Below are positions 1 to 6,886 of a DNA stretch of 12,634 bases, in pieces. The position numbers were made by a program, and so were the translations under genes. The notes under the pieces were generated by a model, which saw nothing but the letters and a program-made list of their open reading frames with translations, made no database searches and was not told where the DNA came from. Source of the stretch: Scatomorpha merdavium (GTDB lineage Bacteria; Bacillota; Clostridia; Oscillospirales; Oscillospiraceae). Each line of letters begins with the position of its first letter. The first letter of the stretch is position 1. Location of the stretch: contig DVIJ01000139.1 in NCBI GenBank assembly GCA_018711415.1, positions 1 to 12,634 of the forward strand, given 5' to 3'.

Positions 1-905
1 GTGCTCTCCGGCAGGTGGAAGTTTGTCACCAAAGCATCCATGCACTTAAAACGATAGCCCGGATAGATAAAGATATTTGTCCAGCCGGACTTTGCATCCA
101 TCGTCCCGTCCTCGTTCGCAAAGCTCTCGACCGTCCTGCACGAGGTCGTGCCTACGCAGACGACGCGGCCTCCCGACCTCTTCGTCTCCGTTATGATCCT
201 CGCCGTCTCCTCCGGCATTATGCAAAATTCCGAGTGCATCTCGTGTTCCTCTATGTCCTCCGCCTTGACCGGGCGGAAGGTCCCGAGTCCCACATGCAGC
301 GTCACAAAGCACTCGCGCACTCCCCTGTCCGCTATCCTCGCCAGCAGTTCCTTTGTGAAATGCAGGCCCGCTGTCGGCGCGGCTGCGCTGCCCGGTTCCT
401 TGGAATAAACGGTCTGGTAACGCTCTCCGTCCTCCAGTTCGACCTTTATATACGGCGGCAGGGGCATCTTTCCCAGGCGTTCCAGCACCTCAAGAAATAT
501 GCCCTCATACTTGAACTCAACTATCCTGTTTCCGCCCTCAGCTACCTCCAGGACCTCGGCCTCCAGCTCACCGTTTCCAAAGATGAGCCGCGTCCCGGGC
601 CTCGTCTTTCTTCCGGGTCTGGTCAGGCACTCCCAGCGCCCGCCGCCCAAGTCGCGGAGCAGCAGGACCTCCACAACTCCGCCGGTCTCCCGCATGCCCA
701 TAAGCCGGGCGGGAAGTACGCGCGAATCGTTCATGACCAGGCAGTCGCCAGGGTGCAGCAACTCAGGGAGCTCCGAAAATATCCGGTGCTCCCTGGCTCC
801 GCTCCACCTGTCCAGGCAGAGCAAACGCGAGGCATCCCTCCGCTCCAGAGGTGTCTGTGCAATGAGCTCCTCTGGCAGGTCGAAATAGAAATCCGATGTT
901 TTCAT
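1..905 (-). CDS. queA: S-adenosylmethionine:tRNA ribosyltransferase-isomerase QueA (C-terminus cut by window edge)
   Basis: QueA transfers and isomerises the ribosyl part of S-adenosylmethionine onto 7-aminomethyl-7-deazaguanine in tRNA, giving epoxyqueuosine at the wobble position; it is cytosolic. Reading from ATG at 905, 301 complete codons are present of a usual 340-350. Family signatures seen: DLPEELIAQTPLERRDASRLL from residue 9, the LVMNDSRVLPARL block at 57-69, EPGSAAAPTAGLHFT at 170-184, the TLHVGLGTFRPV block at 202-213, and VTNFHLPES at the edge, which in the family is followed by a short LLML-type tail. The start is supported by GAGGCG seven bases upstream, lying across the stop of the preceding SpoIID-like gene (9-base gap), so the two are probably one transcript. 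In many Clostridia tgt follows queA; here that lies outside the window. Identity is near certain. Confidence 0.96.
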   Translation of the reverse strand, partial: MKTSDFYFDLPEELIAQTPLERRDASRLLCLDRWSGAREHRIFSELPELLHPGDCLVMNDSRVLPARLMGMRETGGVVEVLLLRDLGGGRWECLTRPGRKTRPGTRLIFGNGELEAEVLEVAEGGNRIVEFKYEGIFLEVLERLGKMPLPPYIKVELEDGERYQTVYSKEPGSAAAPTAGLHFTKELLARIADRGVRECFVTLHVGLGTFRPVKAEDIEEHEMHSEFCIMPEETARIITETKRSGGRVVCVGTTSCRTVESFANEDGTMDAKSGWTNIFIYPGYRFKCMDALVTNFHLPES

Positions 906-914
906 GTAAACGCC

Positions 915-2657
915 TCAGTTCGTATAGTTAGCCTGCGCGAGAGTGATATCGGTGTAATAAAAATTCACTATCTGGTCGTAGGTAAAACCGTAGGTATCTG
1001 CCATGGCATATGCGCCGAACTGGCTCAGGCCGAGGTTGTGTCCCCAGCCGCTGCCGACAAAGGTGACATTGTCTCCGTTCTCCTCGATCTCGAACGAGAT
1101 GCTGTCCAGGCCGAGCAGCGCAGTGCAGAAGCTGTAGCAGGCGCTGCCGCTGAAGGTTGCGCTGCGTCCGTTTGAATCGGTCAGCTTCATGCCTATGACG
1201 TTGCCGGTATCGGACCAACTGATCTCTATCGCATCCGCGGACGCGATGGAGAAGCCTCTGGTGTTTGCCTTCTCAGCGAGCTCACGGCGCGTGAATGTAT
1301 AGCTCCAGCTGCTGTGGCCGTTTATGCTGTCTGCCGCGGCCTCAAAGCTGTCTACCTTGCCGCGCAGGTAGCCTACAGCGCTGCCTGTAACGTTCTCGCT
1401 GTCCTCCGTAGCGCCGCCGTTGGAGGAGCAGTACATGGCTGATATGGGCTCGCCCTTGTAGAGTATGTATATCCCGGCGGTCTCATCCACGGCGGCGTTA
1501 GAGTTGGCAGTCGCACCGGTCAGTCCGCGGTAGACCTGGCTATAGGTGTCGTTCGTGACGTCAAAACCATAGAAGGAGTTGGAGTTGAAGTGGTTGGCTG
1601 CAAAGGTCCTGGCACAGAGCGCCTGAGCCTTGAGAGCCTCTTTCGGCCAGCTGCCGCTCATCTCGTAGGGGATGACACCCTTGACATAGTCCTCTATGTT
1701 CACGATGTTGATGACCGTCAACTTTTCCCCGGAGCGGCGGACGTACTCAAAGTCACCGTAATAGCGGTTACCTCGGAACCAGGTCACGGCCTTGCCGGAA
1801 CTGCTCTGCGGACTCACAGCCAAGTTCAGCTCGCTGCCGCAGTCGAACTCAAAGAGCACTCGTCCTGTCTTTGTATTCACCACTGTGACACAGCGGTTAG
1901 ACGCCGAATATGCCTCAGCGCCCGATATGCCCATGCTCTGAGCCGCGGTGTATGCCTCGTCAGCGCTCTCATAGTCGCCGCAGAGGACGTAGTAGCTGCC
2001 GTCGTAGTAGGCCGGGAAACCGTCTGAGTACTGGGACGCGGCGCCGCTCGCCTCCTCAAAGCTGCCGTAGGAGCCTGGCAGCAGGACGTGGTAGCAGCCG
2101 ATGCTGACTCCACTGCTTATCGTAACATTCCGGTCCATGGCCATGGTGATGGTCGTATCGGAGGTGTAGCCGACCTCATGGAAAACTCGGCTGGAATCGT
2201 AGTAGCCGAACTTGTAGCCGCTGCCCACGTCGTTTTCGAGGTTGGCAGACTCCAGCGTACCGTTGCGGACGGAGCTGGTGCCGTCATAGTAGTACAGGCC
2301 AACGCGGAACACGGAATACGGGAGCGTGATGCTGCCGGTAACAGAGAGGTGCTCCGGAGTGGGCGACGTCTCATCGCGACCGGGGCGTTCGCTGCTTCCG
2401 CTGCTACCGCCGCTGCTGCCACTCTGCCCGTCAATGGTGACGACGCCGTCTGCCGTCAGCACGTACGAGCCGGAGACGAGCGAGGTTCCGCCCCCTCCAA
2501 CTGCAAACGCCCCATCCAGCGCGCCTGCGAGCACGCTGTCCGGCCCGTTCACATATATGTCCCCCGCCGCGGCCGCGGGCAGAGCGGGAAAAAGCCCCGC
2601 AACAAGCACCGCCGCCAGCAGCATGGCTGGTATGGCTTTCATTCTCTTCATTTTCAT
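915..2657 (-). CDS. Secreted SpoIID/LytB-domain protein with SPOR-like region
   Basis: A 580-residue exported protein. Residues 1-32 form a Sec signal peptide (basic start, hydrophobic core, AAAAG-type cleavage area). After a Ser/Gly-rich linker at about 78-102 comes a Tyr-rich section of unknown role, then about 186-245, which resembles a SPOR peptidoglycan-binding repeat. The SpoIID/LytB domain spans about 255-575. Its hallmark is at 321-355, with PYEM, WPKEALKAQAL and CARTFA; Glu332 matches the position of the catalytic Glu of SpoIID lytic transglycosylases. YCSSNGG is at 409-415 and GSGWGHNLGLSQFGAYAMA at 535-553. Known SpoIID trims peptide-stripped glycan during engulfment; this family also includes non-sporulation wall proteins, and the long N-terminus favours a paralogue over SpoIID proper. 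AGGTGA lies 4 bases before the first ATG and 10 before the ATG at 2651, so the true start may be the latter (578 residues). It precedes queA. Confidence 0.9.
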   Translation of the reverse strand: MKMKRMKAIPAMLLAAVLVAGLFPALPAAAAGDIYVNGPDSVLAGALDGAFAVGGGGTSLVSGSYVLTADGVVTIDGQSGSSGGSSGSSERPGRDETSPTPEHLSVTGSITLPYSVFRVGLYYYDGTSSVRNGTLESANLENDVGSGYKFGYYDSSRVFHEVGYTSDTTITMAMDRNVTISSGVSIGCYHVLLPGSYGSFEEASGAASQYSDGFPAYYDGSYYVLCGDYESADEAYTAAQSMGISGAEAYSASNRCVTVVNTKTGRVLFEFDCGSELNLAVSPQSSSGKAVTWFRGNRYYGDFEYVRRSGEKLTVINIVNIEDYVKGVIPYEMSGSWPKEALKAQALCARTFAANHFNSNSFYGFDVTNDTYSQVYRGLTGATANSNAAVDETAGIYILYKGEPISAMYCSSNGGATEDSENVTGSAVGYLRGKVDSFEAAADSINGHSSWSYTFTRRELAEKANTRGFSIASADAIEISWSDTGNVIGMKLTDSNGRSATFSGSACYSFCTALLGLDSISFEIEENGDNVTFVGSGWGHNLGLSQFGAYAMADTYGFTYDQIVNFYYTDITLAQANYTN

Positions 2658-2734
2658 TGTTCACCTTTTGACGTTTGTTGACCTTCGGCAAACGCGGTGG
2701 TAAAATATTAAATCGCTAAAGGCCACGCAGGTTC

Positions 2735-2766
2735 TTGCATTTTTCGACCCGTTATGTCATTATAAT
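2735..2766 (+). promoter_or_regulatory. Likely promoter of asd-dapA-dapB
   Basis: A perfect TATAAT lies at 2761-2766. Upstream, TTGCAT at 2735-2740 is a good -35 match but with a 20-base spacer; CATTTT at 2738-2743 gives the ideal 17-base spacer but is a poor match. Start of transcription would be near 2773, leaving a leader of about 90 bases before the asd ATG. The weak or mis-spaced -35 suggests help from an activator or tuned low strength; this is inference. Confidence 0.5.
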
Positions 2767-2798
2767 GGATGACTCAGATAATTTCAAGTGTTATGTCA
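2751..2798. repeat. 9-base direct repeat GTTATGTCA flanking the asd start site
   Basis: GTTATGTCA occurs exactly at 2751-2759 and again at 2790-2798, 39 bases apart start to start. The first copy abuts the TATAAT box and the second lies in the expected leader. Such placement would suit an operator for a regulator of lysine genes, but two 9-base copies are not enough to prove it. Confidence 0.4.
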
Positions 2799-2838
2799 CC
2801 CGGTATTATTTAGCTGACCTGCGAATAGACTGAGTCGT
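2769..2838 (+). promoter_or_regulatory. Long-range inverted repeat in the asd leader
   Basis: GACTCAG at 2771-2777 is perfectly complementary to CTGAGTC at 2830-2836; a T-G and an A-T pair extend it to 2769/2838. The arms enclose 52 bases with only weak internal pairing. The right arm ends a few bases before the AAAGGAAGG ribosome site at 2845-2853, so a leader stem that leaves the ribosome site free is conceivable. It does not look like a lysine riboswitch, which is far longer. Confidence 0.25.
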
Positions 2839-2861
2839 ATGGTGAAAGGAAGGTTTTCGCA

Positions 2862-3947
2862 ATGGAGAAATTGAGGGCAGGCATCATCGGCGGCACCGGA
2901 ATGGTCGGACAGCGCTATGTGACGCTCATCGCAAACCACCCTTGGTTCGAGCTCAGCGTCATCGCGGCCAGCGCCAGGAGCGCAGGCAAAACCTATGAGG
3001 AAGCCGTCGGCGCAAAGTGGGCGCTGGACGATCCGATGCCCGAATGCGCAAAGAAGATGGTCGTCAGGAATGCGGCCGACGTCGCGGATATCGTGAAGGA
3101 CGTGGATTTCGTCTTTTCCGCCGTCGACATGAAGAAGGAGGATATCCTCGCGCTCGAGGAGGAGTATGCCAAGGCCGAATGCCCGGTCGTCTCGAACAAC
3201 AGCGCCAACCGCTGGACTCCGGACGTACCCATGGTCATCCCCGAGATAAACGCCGACCACCTCGCGGTCATCCCCGACCAGAAGAAACGTCTGGGTACCA
3301 AGCGCGGCTTCATTGCTGTGAAGTCCAACTGCTCTATCCAGAGCTATGTCCCTGCGCTCTCTCCGTTCCGCGCCGATTTTGGTCTCAGCAAGATCCTCGT
3401 CTGCACTTATCAGGCGATATCCGGCGCCGGCAAGACCTTCAAGACCTGGCCGGAGATGGTGGATAACGTCATCCCCTACATAGGCGGCGAGGAGGAAAAG
3501 AGCGAGCAGGAGCCGATGAAGGTATGGGGCCGCGTCGAGGACGGAGTCATCAAGAACGCCGAAAAGCCGCTCATAACCGCCCAGTGCCTGCGCGTCGCAG
3601 CGGCGAACGGTCACATGGCTGCGGTGTTCGTGACCTTTGATAAGAAGCCCTCCATGGACGAGATGAAGGCCCGCTGGGCAGCGTACAAGGGACGCGCCCA
3701 GGAGCTGGAGCTTCCGAGCGCACCGAAGCAGTTTTTGAAGTATTTTGAAGAGCCGGACCGCCCGCAGACCAGACTCGACCGCATGAACGAGGGCGGAATG
3801 CAGATAAGCATAGGCAGGCTGAGACTGGATACGCAGTATGACTACAAGTTCGTCTGCCTGTCGCACAACACGCTGCGCGGCGCCGCCGGCGGAGCCGTCG
3901 AGCTCGCTGAGCTGCTCTGCGCCGAGGGATATATCAGCGCAAAGTGA
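2862..3947 (+). CDS. asd: Aspartate-semialdehyde dehydrogenase, archaeal/fungal-type branch
   Basis: Reduces L-4-aspartyl phosphate to L-aspartate 4-semialdehyde with NADPH, the branch point to lysine/diaminopimelate, threonine and methionine. The 361 residues begin with a Rossmann signature, GIIGGTGMVGQRY (7-19). Catalytic Cys157 lies in VKSNCSIQSYVPAL, Gln184 in TYQAISGAGK, Arg244 in LRVAAANGH and the base His251 in NGHMAAVFV; SHNTLRGAAGGAVELAE (334-350) closes the dimerisation part. The overall length and the NCSIQ and TYQAISGAG patterns fit the archaeal/eukaryotic-type family, which also occurs in some Firmicutes, rather than the classical E. coli or Bacillus form. The start is set by AAAGGAAGG eight bases upstream. 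It is first of three co-directed genes; dapA follows after 28 bases, so aspartate semialdehyde is probably committed to diaminopimelate. The assignment is firm; the subfamily label rests on remembered patterns. Confidence 0.95.
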   Translation: MEKLRAGIIGGTGMVGQRYVTLIANHPWFELSVIAASARSAGKTYEEAVGAKWALDDPMPECAKKMVVRNAADVADIVKDVDFVFSAVDMKKEDILALEEEYAKAECPVVSNNSANRWTPDVPMVIPEINADHLAVIPDQKKRLGTKRGFIAVKSNCSIQSYVPALSPFRADFGLSKILVCTYQAISGAGKTFKTWPEMVDNVIPYIGGEEEKSEQEPMKVWGRVEDGVIKNAEKPLITAQCLRVAAANGHMAAVFVTFDKKPSMDEMKARWAAYKGRAQELELPSAPKQFLKYFEEPDRPQTRLDRMNEGGMQISIGRLRLDTQYDYKFVCLSHNTLRGAAGGAVELAELLCAEGYISAK

Positions 3948-3975
3948 CCATTCACGACTGAAGGGGGTTTGTAAA

Positions 3976-4866
3976 ATGGCAAAGACACCGATATTCACCG
4001 GCTCATGTACCGCCATCGTCACGCCATACCTCGAAAACGGCGTCGATTACGCGAAGTATGAGGAGCTCGTCGATTTCCAGTATGAGGGCGGCACCTCCGC
4101 CATTCTCGTCTGCGGGACCACCGGTGAAAACCCGACGCACACCGAGGAAGAGCACAACAAGCTCGTTGAGCTGACCGTCAAGAAATGCGCCGGGCGCATG
4201 AAAACCATAGTCGGCGTCGGCGGTTACAACACCGCCCACGTCCTGGAGCAGGCCAAGCAGGCCGAGGCCTGCGGCGCGGACGGCATACTCATGGTCACGC
4301 CGTACTACAATAAGAGCACCCAGAAGGGCCTTATCGAGCACTTCACCTACGTTGCGGACCGGGTAAAGGTCCCCATGATACTCTACAACGTCCCGGGACG
4401 CACCGGCATAGGCATCAAGCCCGCCACCTACAAGGCCCTTTCCAAGCACCCGAACATAAACGGCGTCAAGGAGGCCAGCGGCAACATAGCCGAGTACGCG
4501 CTCACCCGCTCCATGTGCGGCGACGACCTCGTGTTCTGGAGCGGCAACGACTCCGACACCGTCCCGATGATGGCTCTGGGCGCGGTGGGCGTCATCTCCG
4601 TCGCTTCTAACATCATTCCGAAGGACGTTGCTAAGCTCTGCGAGCTCTGCCTCGCCGGGGACTTCAAGGCCGCATCCGCCGAGTATTTCCGCCTGGCGGA
4701 CTTCTTCGACAAGCTGTTCATTGAGACGAACCCGATCCCCGTCAAGACCGCGATGAACGTCGCCGGCATGAACGTCGGCAGGCTGCGTCTGCCGCTCGTG
4801 GATATGGACCCGGCCAATCTGGAGAAGCTCAAGGTCTCGATGCGCGGCGTTGGTCTGAACGTGTGA
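3976..4866 (+). CDS. dapA: 4-hydroxy-tetrahydrodipicolinate synthase
   Basis: Condenses pyruvate with aspartate semialdehyde to 4-hydroxy-tetrahydrodipicolinate, the first committed step to diaminopimelate. The 296-residue TIM barrel has all expected active-site residues: Thr48-Thr49 in CGTTGENPT, Tyr111 in TPYYNKST, Tyr137 and Arg142 in LYNVPGRTG, and the Schiff-base Lys165 in NGVKEASGN. All are shifted by +4 from E. coli DapA. GNDSDTVPMMALGAVGVIS (190-208) is the usual pyruvate-side loop. The frame is open further upstream, into the end of asd, but the ATG at 3976 is chosen because AAGGGGG lies eight bases before it and the protein then starts at the family's normal N-terminus. It sits 28 bases after asd and 17 before dapB, in one operon. 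I did not try to judge lysine feedback sensitivity. Confidence 0.97.
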   Translation: MAKTPIFTGSCTAIVTPYLENGVDYAKYEELVDFQYEGGTSAILVCGTTGENPTHTEEEHNKLVELTVKKCAGRMKTIVGVGGYNTAHVLEQAKQAEACGADGILMVTPYYNKSTQKGLIEHFTYVADRVKVPMILYNVPGRTGIGIKPATYKALSKHPNINGVKEASGNIAEYALTRSMCGDDLVFWSGNDSDTVPMMALGAVGVISVASNIIPKDVAKLCELCLAGDFKAASAEYFRLADFFDKLFIETNPIPVKTAMNVAGMNVGRLRLPLVDMDPANLEKLKVSMRGVGLNV

Positions 4867-4883
4867 GCTGAGAGGTAAAGGCA

Positions 4884-5651
4884 ATGCTAAAGATGATCGT
4901 CTCCGGCTGCAACGGCCACATGGGCCAGTGCGTGGTCTGCGGCTGCGAGGGGCTTGAGGGTGTGGAAATTGTCGCGGGCTTCAACAGGACCCCGCTCAAG
5001 AAAAACTGCTTCGAGGTCTATTCGGACCCGATGAACTACGAAGGCCCCGCGGACGTGGTCGTTGACTTCTCAAACCCCGCGAACCTGGACGGACTGCTCG
5101 AGTTCTGCATCCTGCGCAAGGTGCCGATAGTGCTCTGCACAACGGGCTATTCAGAGCAGCAGCTCAAAAGCATTGAAAAGGCTGCGGAGCGCATACCGGT
5201 TTTCAAGTCCGGAAACATGTCGCTGGGCGTTAACCTGATGATACAGCTGGTAAAGCGCGCCGCAGCTGTGCTGGGCGAGAGCTTTGACGTGGAGATAGTC
5301 GAAAAGCACCACCGCCGCAAAGTGGATGCGCCGAGCGGTACAGCCCTGATGCTTGCGGAGGCGGCGGCAGCCGCCCTGCCCTATGAGGCGGAGAACGTGT
5401 TCGAGCGCCATAGCGTCCGTCAGCCCAGGCGGCGCGAGGAGATCGGCATCTCGTCCATACGCGGCGGCACGATAGTTGGCGAGCACGAGGTCATTTTCGC
5501 CGGGCATGACGAAGTGTTTGAGATGAAACACTCGGCCCTTTCGCGCGAGGTCTTTGCCAGCGGCGCCATTGCCGCGGCAAGGTTCATCGCGAACGTCAAG
5601 GCCCCGGGCATGTATGACATGGACGACCTGCTTAAAGACGTCATGAAATAA
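4884..5651 (+). CDS. dapB: 4-hydroxy-tetrahydrodipicolinate reductase
   Basis: Reduces the DapA product with NAD(P)H to tetrahydrodipicolinate, the next step to diaminopimelate and lysine. The 255 residues have the dinucleotide-binding turn SGCNGHMG at 7-14 and VVVDFSNP at 58-65. CTTGYS is at 85-90, SGNMSLGVNL at 109-118, and the catalytic signature EKHHRRKVDAPSGTAL at 140-155 (His142 and Lys146 correspond to E. coli His159 and Lys163). The C-terminal substrate domain includes SIRGGTIVGEHEVIF (191-205). At 255 residues it is a little shorter than the enteric form (about 270), as is common in Clostridia. The start has GAGAGG about eight bases upstream and lies 17 bases after the dapA stop, so translation is probably coupled through the operon. 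A strong terminator starts 4 bases after the stop, making this the last gene of the unit. Confidence 0.97.
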   Translation: MLKMIVSGCNGHMGQCVVCGCEGLEGVEIVAGFNRTPLKKNCFEVYSDPMNYEGPADVVVDFSNPANLDGLLEFCILRKVPIVLCTTGYSEQQLKSIEKAAERIPVFKSGNMSLGVNLMIQLVKRAAAVLGESFDVEIVEKHHRRKVDAPSGTALMLAEAAAAALPYEAENVFERHSVRQPRRREEIGISSIRGGTIVGEHEVIFAGHDEVFEMKHSALSREVFASGAIAAARFIANVKAPGMYDMDDLLKDVMK

Positions 5652-5655
5652 GCGT

Positions 5656-5691
5656 CTCCCCCGGTCCTATAGGGACCGGGGGAGTTTTTTT
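5656..5691 (+). terminator. Intrinsic terminator of the asd-dapA-dapB operon
   Basis: A perfect 12-base-pair stem, 5656-5667 with 5673-5684, is capped by a 5-base loop (TATAG) and followed by seven T (5685-5691). It is very GC-rich and starts 4 bases after the dapB stop. The T-run overlaps the stop codon of the convergent MFS gene (5690-5692). On the other strand the same stem is followed by ACGCTTATTT rather than a clean T-run, so it would stop MFS transcripts less well. Confidence 0.93.
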
Positions 5692-6886
5692 ATTTACTTC
5701 TCGGCAGCGAAAGCGCGGCGATCACAGTGCATGCGGTTATGCTCAACATCGCGGCCTGCGGACTGTCCTGCATTATTCTGCCCATGAGCACCGGCGAGAC
5801 AAGCGAGGCCAGGGATACGCCGAACACTATTATCGACGAAGCCGAGGCCGTGCGTTCCGGGAAAGCGTCGCAGCAAATTATGACCAGCGTAGGTACCGTT
5901 GCACCCTGCAGCAGCCCCATGACGCCTACGACGCCAGCAGCCGCCCAATACGGCATCGGCAGCAGCAGAAACAGCACATACAGCACCGCGGAAGTCAGCA
6001 GCGAGCCGCGGTAAAAGCGCCGGACGCCCAGCTTCGCATACGCCAGGGGCGAGAGCAGCCGCATCACCAGTGCGCCGGTGAAATAGGCCGTCACCATCAG
6101 TCCCGAAGCGGTGAAGCCGATGTCCCTGACCTCTGAGCAGTATCTCGGCAGCCAGGTCGTCAAACCCGTCTGGAAAGCGAGATTCATGAATCCTGAGAGC
6201 AGGAACAGCCAGGCGCGGCTCTCTTTAAAGATCTCCGCCGGATTCTGCCTTGCGCGCCTGCGTATCTCGCTCATATCCGCATACGGCGTGCCGCCGCGTA
6301 TCCTGACGCCGGTAACGGCCAGGGCGGCTGCCGCGGCCAGCGCCGCCATGCCTATGATGAGATACGGCAGCGCAAAACTCTCGGGCCGCTCCGGGCTTAC
6401 CAGCGCCGTCACAAACACAGGCGCCAGCATCGCTCCGCCCCCGTAAAATGCGTGTACATACGGCAGCACCCTGTTCTTATTGCCCTGGAACACATCCGCT
6501 ACGACGCTGTTGGTGAGCAAGTCGATGCTTATAAAGCCCAGGCCAGCCACCAGCGAGAAGCCCAGCATAAGCGCATACGAGCCGCCTGCAAGCCACGGCA
6601 TGAGCCCGATACAGAGCCCTGCGGCGCCCAGCAGGCCGAGGCCCACGGCAAGAGCCAGGATCTTGTTCAGCCGCTCTCCGAAGAGGCCGAGGAATACCGC
6701 CACGGCCAGACAGCCGACCGACTGCACGGACATGATCGCCCCGTTGCGGACCTCGTCTATGCCCAGATAGGCCATCGTAACCTCGGCGTTGGCGCCGAAG
6801 CTGTTGTAGTACATGCCGTAGAGTGCGAAACCTGCGAAGCAAAGAAGCAGCAGAGCCAGCCTGCCGCCGCTCAGCAGATTCTTCAA
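5690..6886 (-). CDS. MFS transporter, probable sugar importer of the xyl operon
   Basis: A 398-residue integral membrane protein with roughly twelve hydrophobic segments. A basic central cytoplasmic loop at about 194-226 (RIRGGTP to KESRAW) splits it into two six-helix halves, the standard major facilitator layout. GLFGERLNK (67-75) resembles the MFS loop 2-3 motif, and VHAFYGGGAMLAPV (144-157) is reminiscent of the FucP-like sugar:proton symporters. Its start is TTG at 6886, whose second and third bases begin the xylB stop (TTGA overlap), so it is probably translated by coupling; GGAG lies only two bases before the TTG. The next Met (residue 25) would delete most of the first helix. It is last in the guaD-xylA-xylB unit, so xylose or another pentose is the natural substrate guess. 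A purine base or nucleoside is possible given guaD; substrate cannot be read from the sequence. Confidence 0.85.
   Translation of the reverse strand: MKNLLSGGRLALLLLCFAGFALYGMYYNSFGANAEVTMAYLGIDEVRNGAIMSVQSVGCLAVAVFLGLFGERLNKILALAVGLGLLGAAGLCIGLMPWLAGGSYALMLGFSLVAGLGFISIDLLTNSVVADVFQGNKNRVLPYVHAFYGGGAMLAPVFVTALVSPERPESFALPYLIIGMAALAAAAALAVTGVRIRGGTPYADMSEIRRRARQNPAEIFKESRAWLFLLSGFMNLAFQTGLTTWLPRYCSEVRDIGFTASGLMVTAYFTGALVMRLLSPLAYAKLGVRRFYRGSLLTSAVLYVLFLLLPMPYWAAAGVVGVMGLLQGATVPTLVIICCDAFPERTASASSIIVFGVSLASLVSPVLMGRIMQDSPQAAMLSITACTVIAALSLPRSK

Noticed and set aside
15..1175. 386-codon open frame on the plus strand across queA and the end of the SpoIID-like gene
   Set aside because: It crosses the boundary of two clear minus-strand genes, has no recognisable motif and no convincing ribosome site.
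2393..2425. Ser/Gly codon repeats in the SpoIID-like gene as a tandem repeat or mobile sequence
   Set aside because: This is a low-complexity linker in frame within a secreted protein; no target duplications or longer period is visible.
2767..2861. Lysine riboswitch upstream of asd
   Set aside because: The leader is only about 90 bases from the likely start, roughly half the size of an L-box, and none of its conserved helices could be recognised.
2796..4022. 408-codon open frame on the minus strand opposite asd
   Set aside because: It mirrors a well-supported gene. Its protein is rich in Leu, Arg, His, Ala and Gly with no family signature, as expected from an antisense frame in GC-rich DNA.
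4003..4884. 293-codon open frame opposite dapA
   Set aside because: Exact shadow of dapA, with antisense-type composition and no motif.
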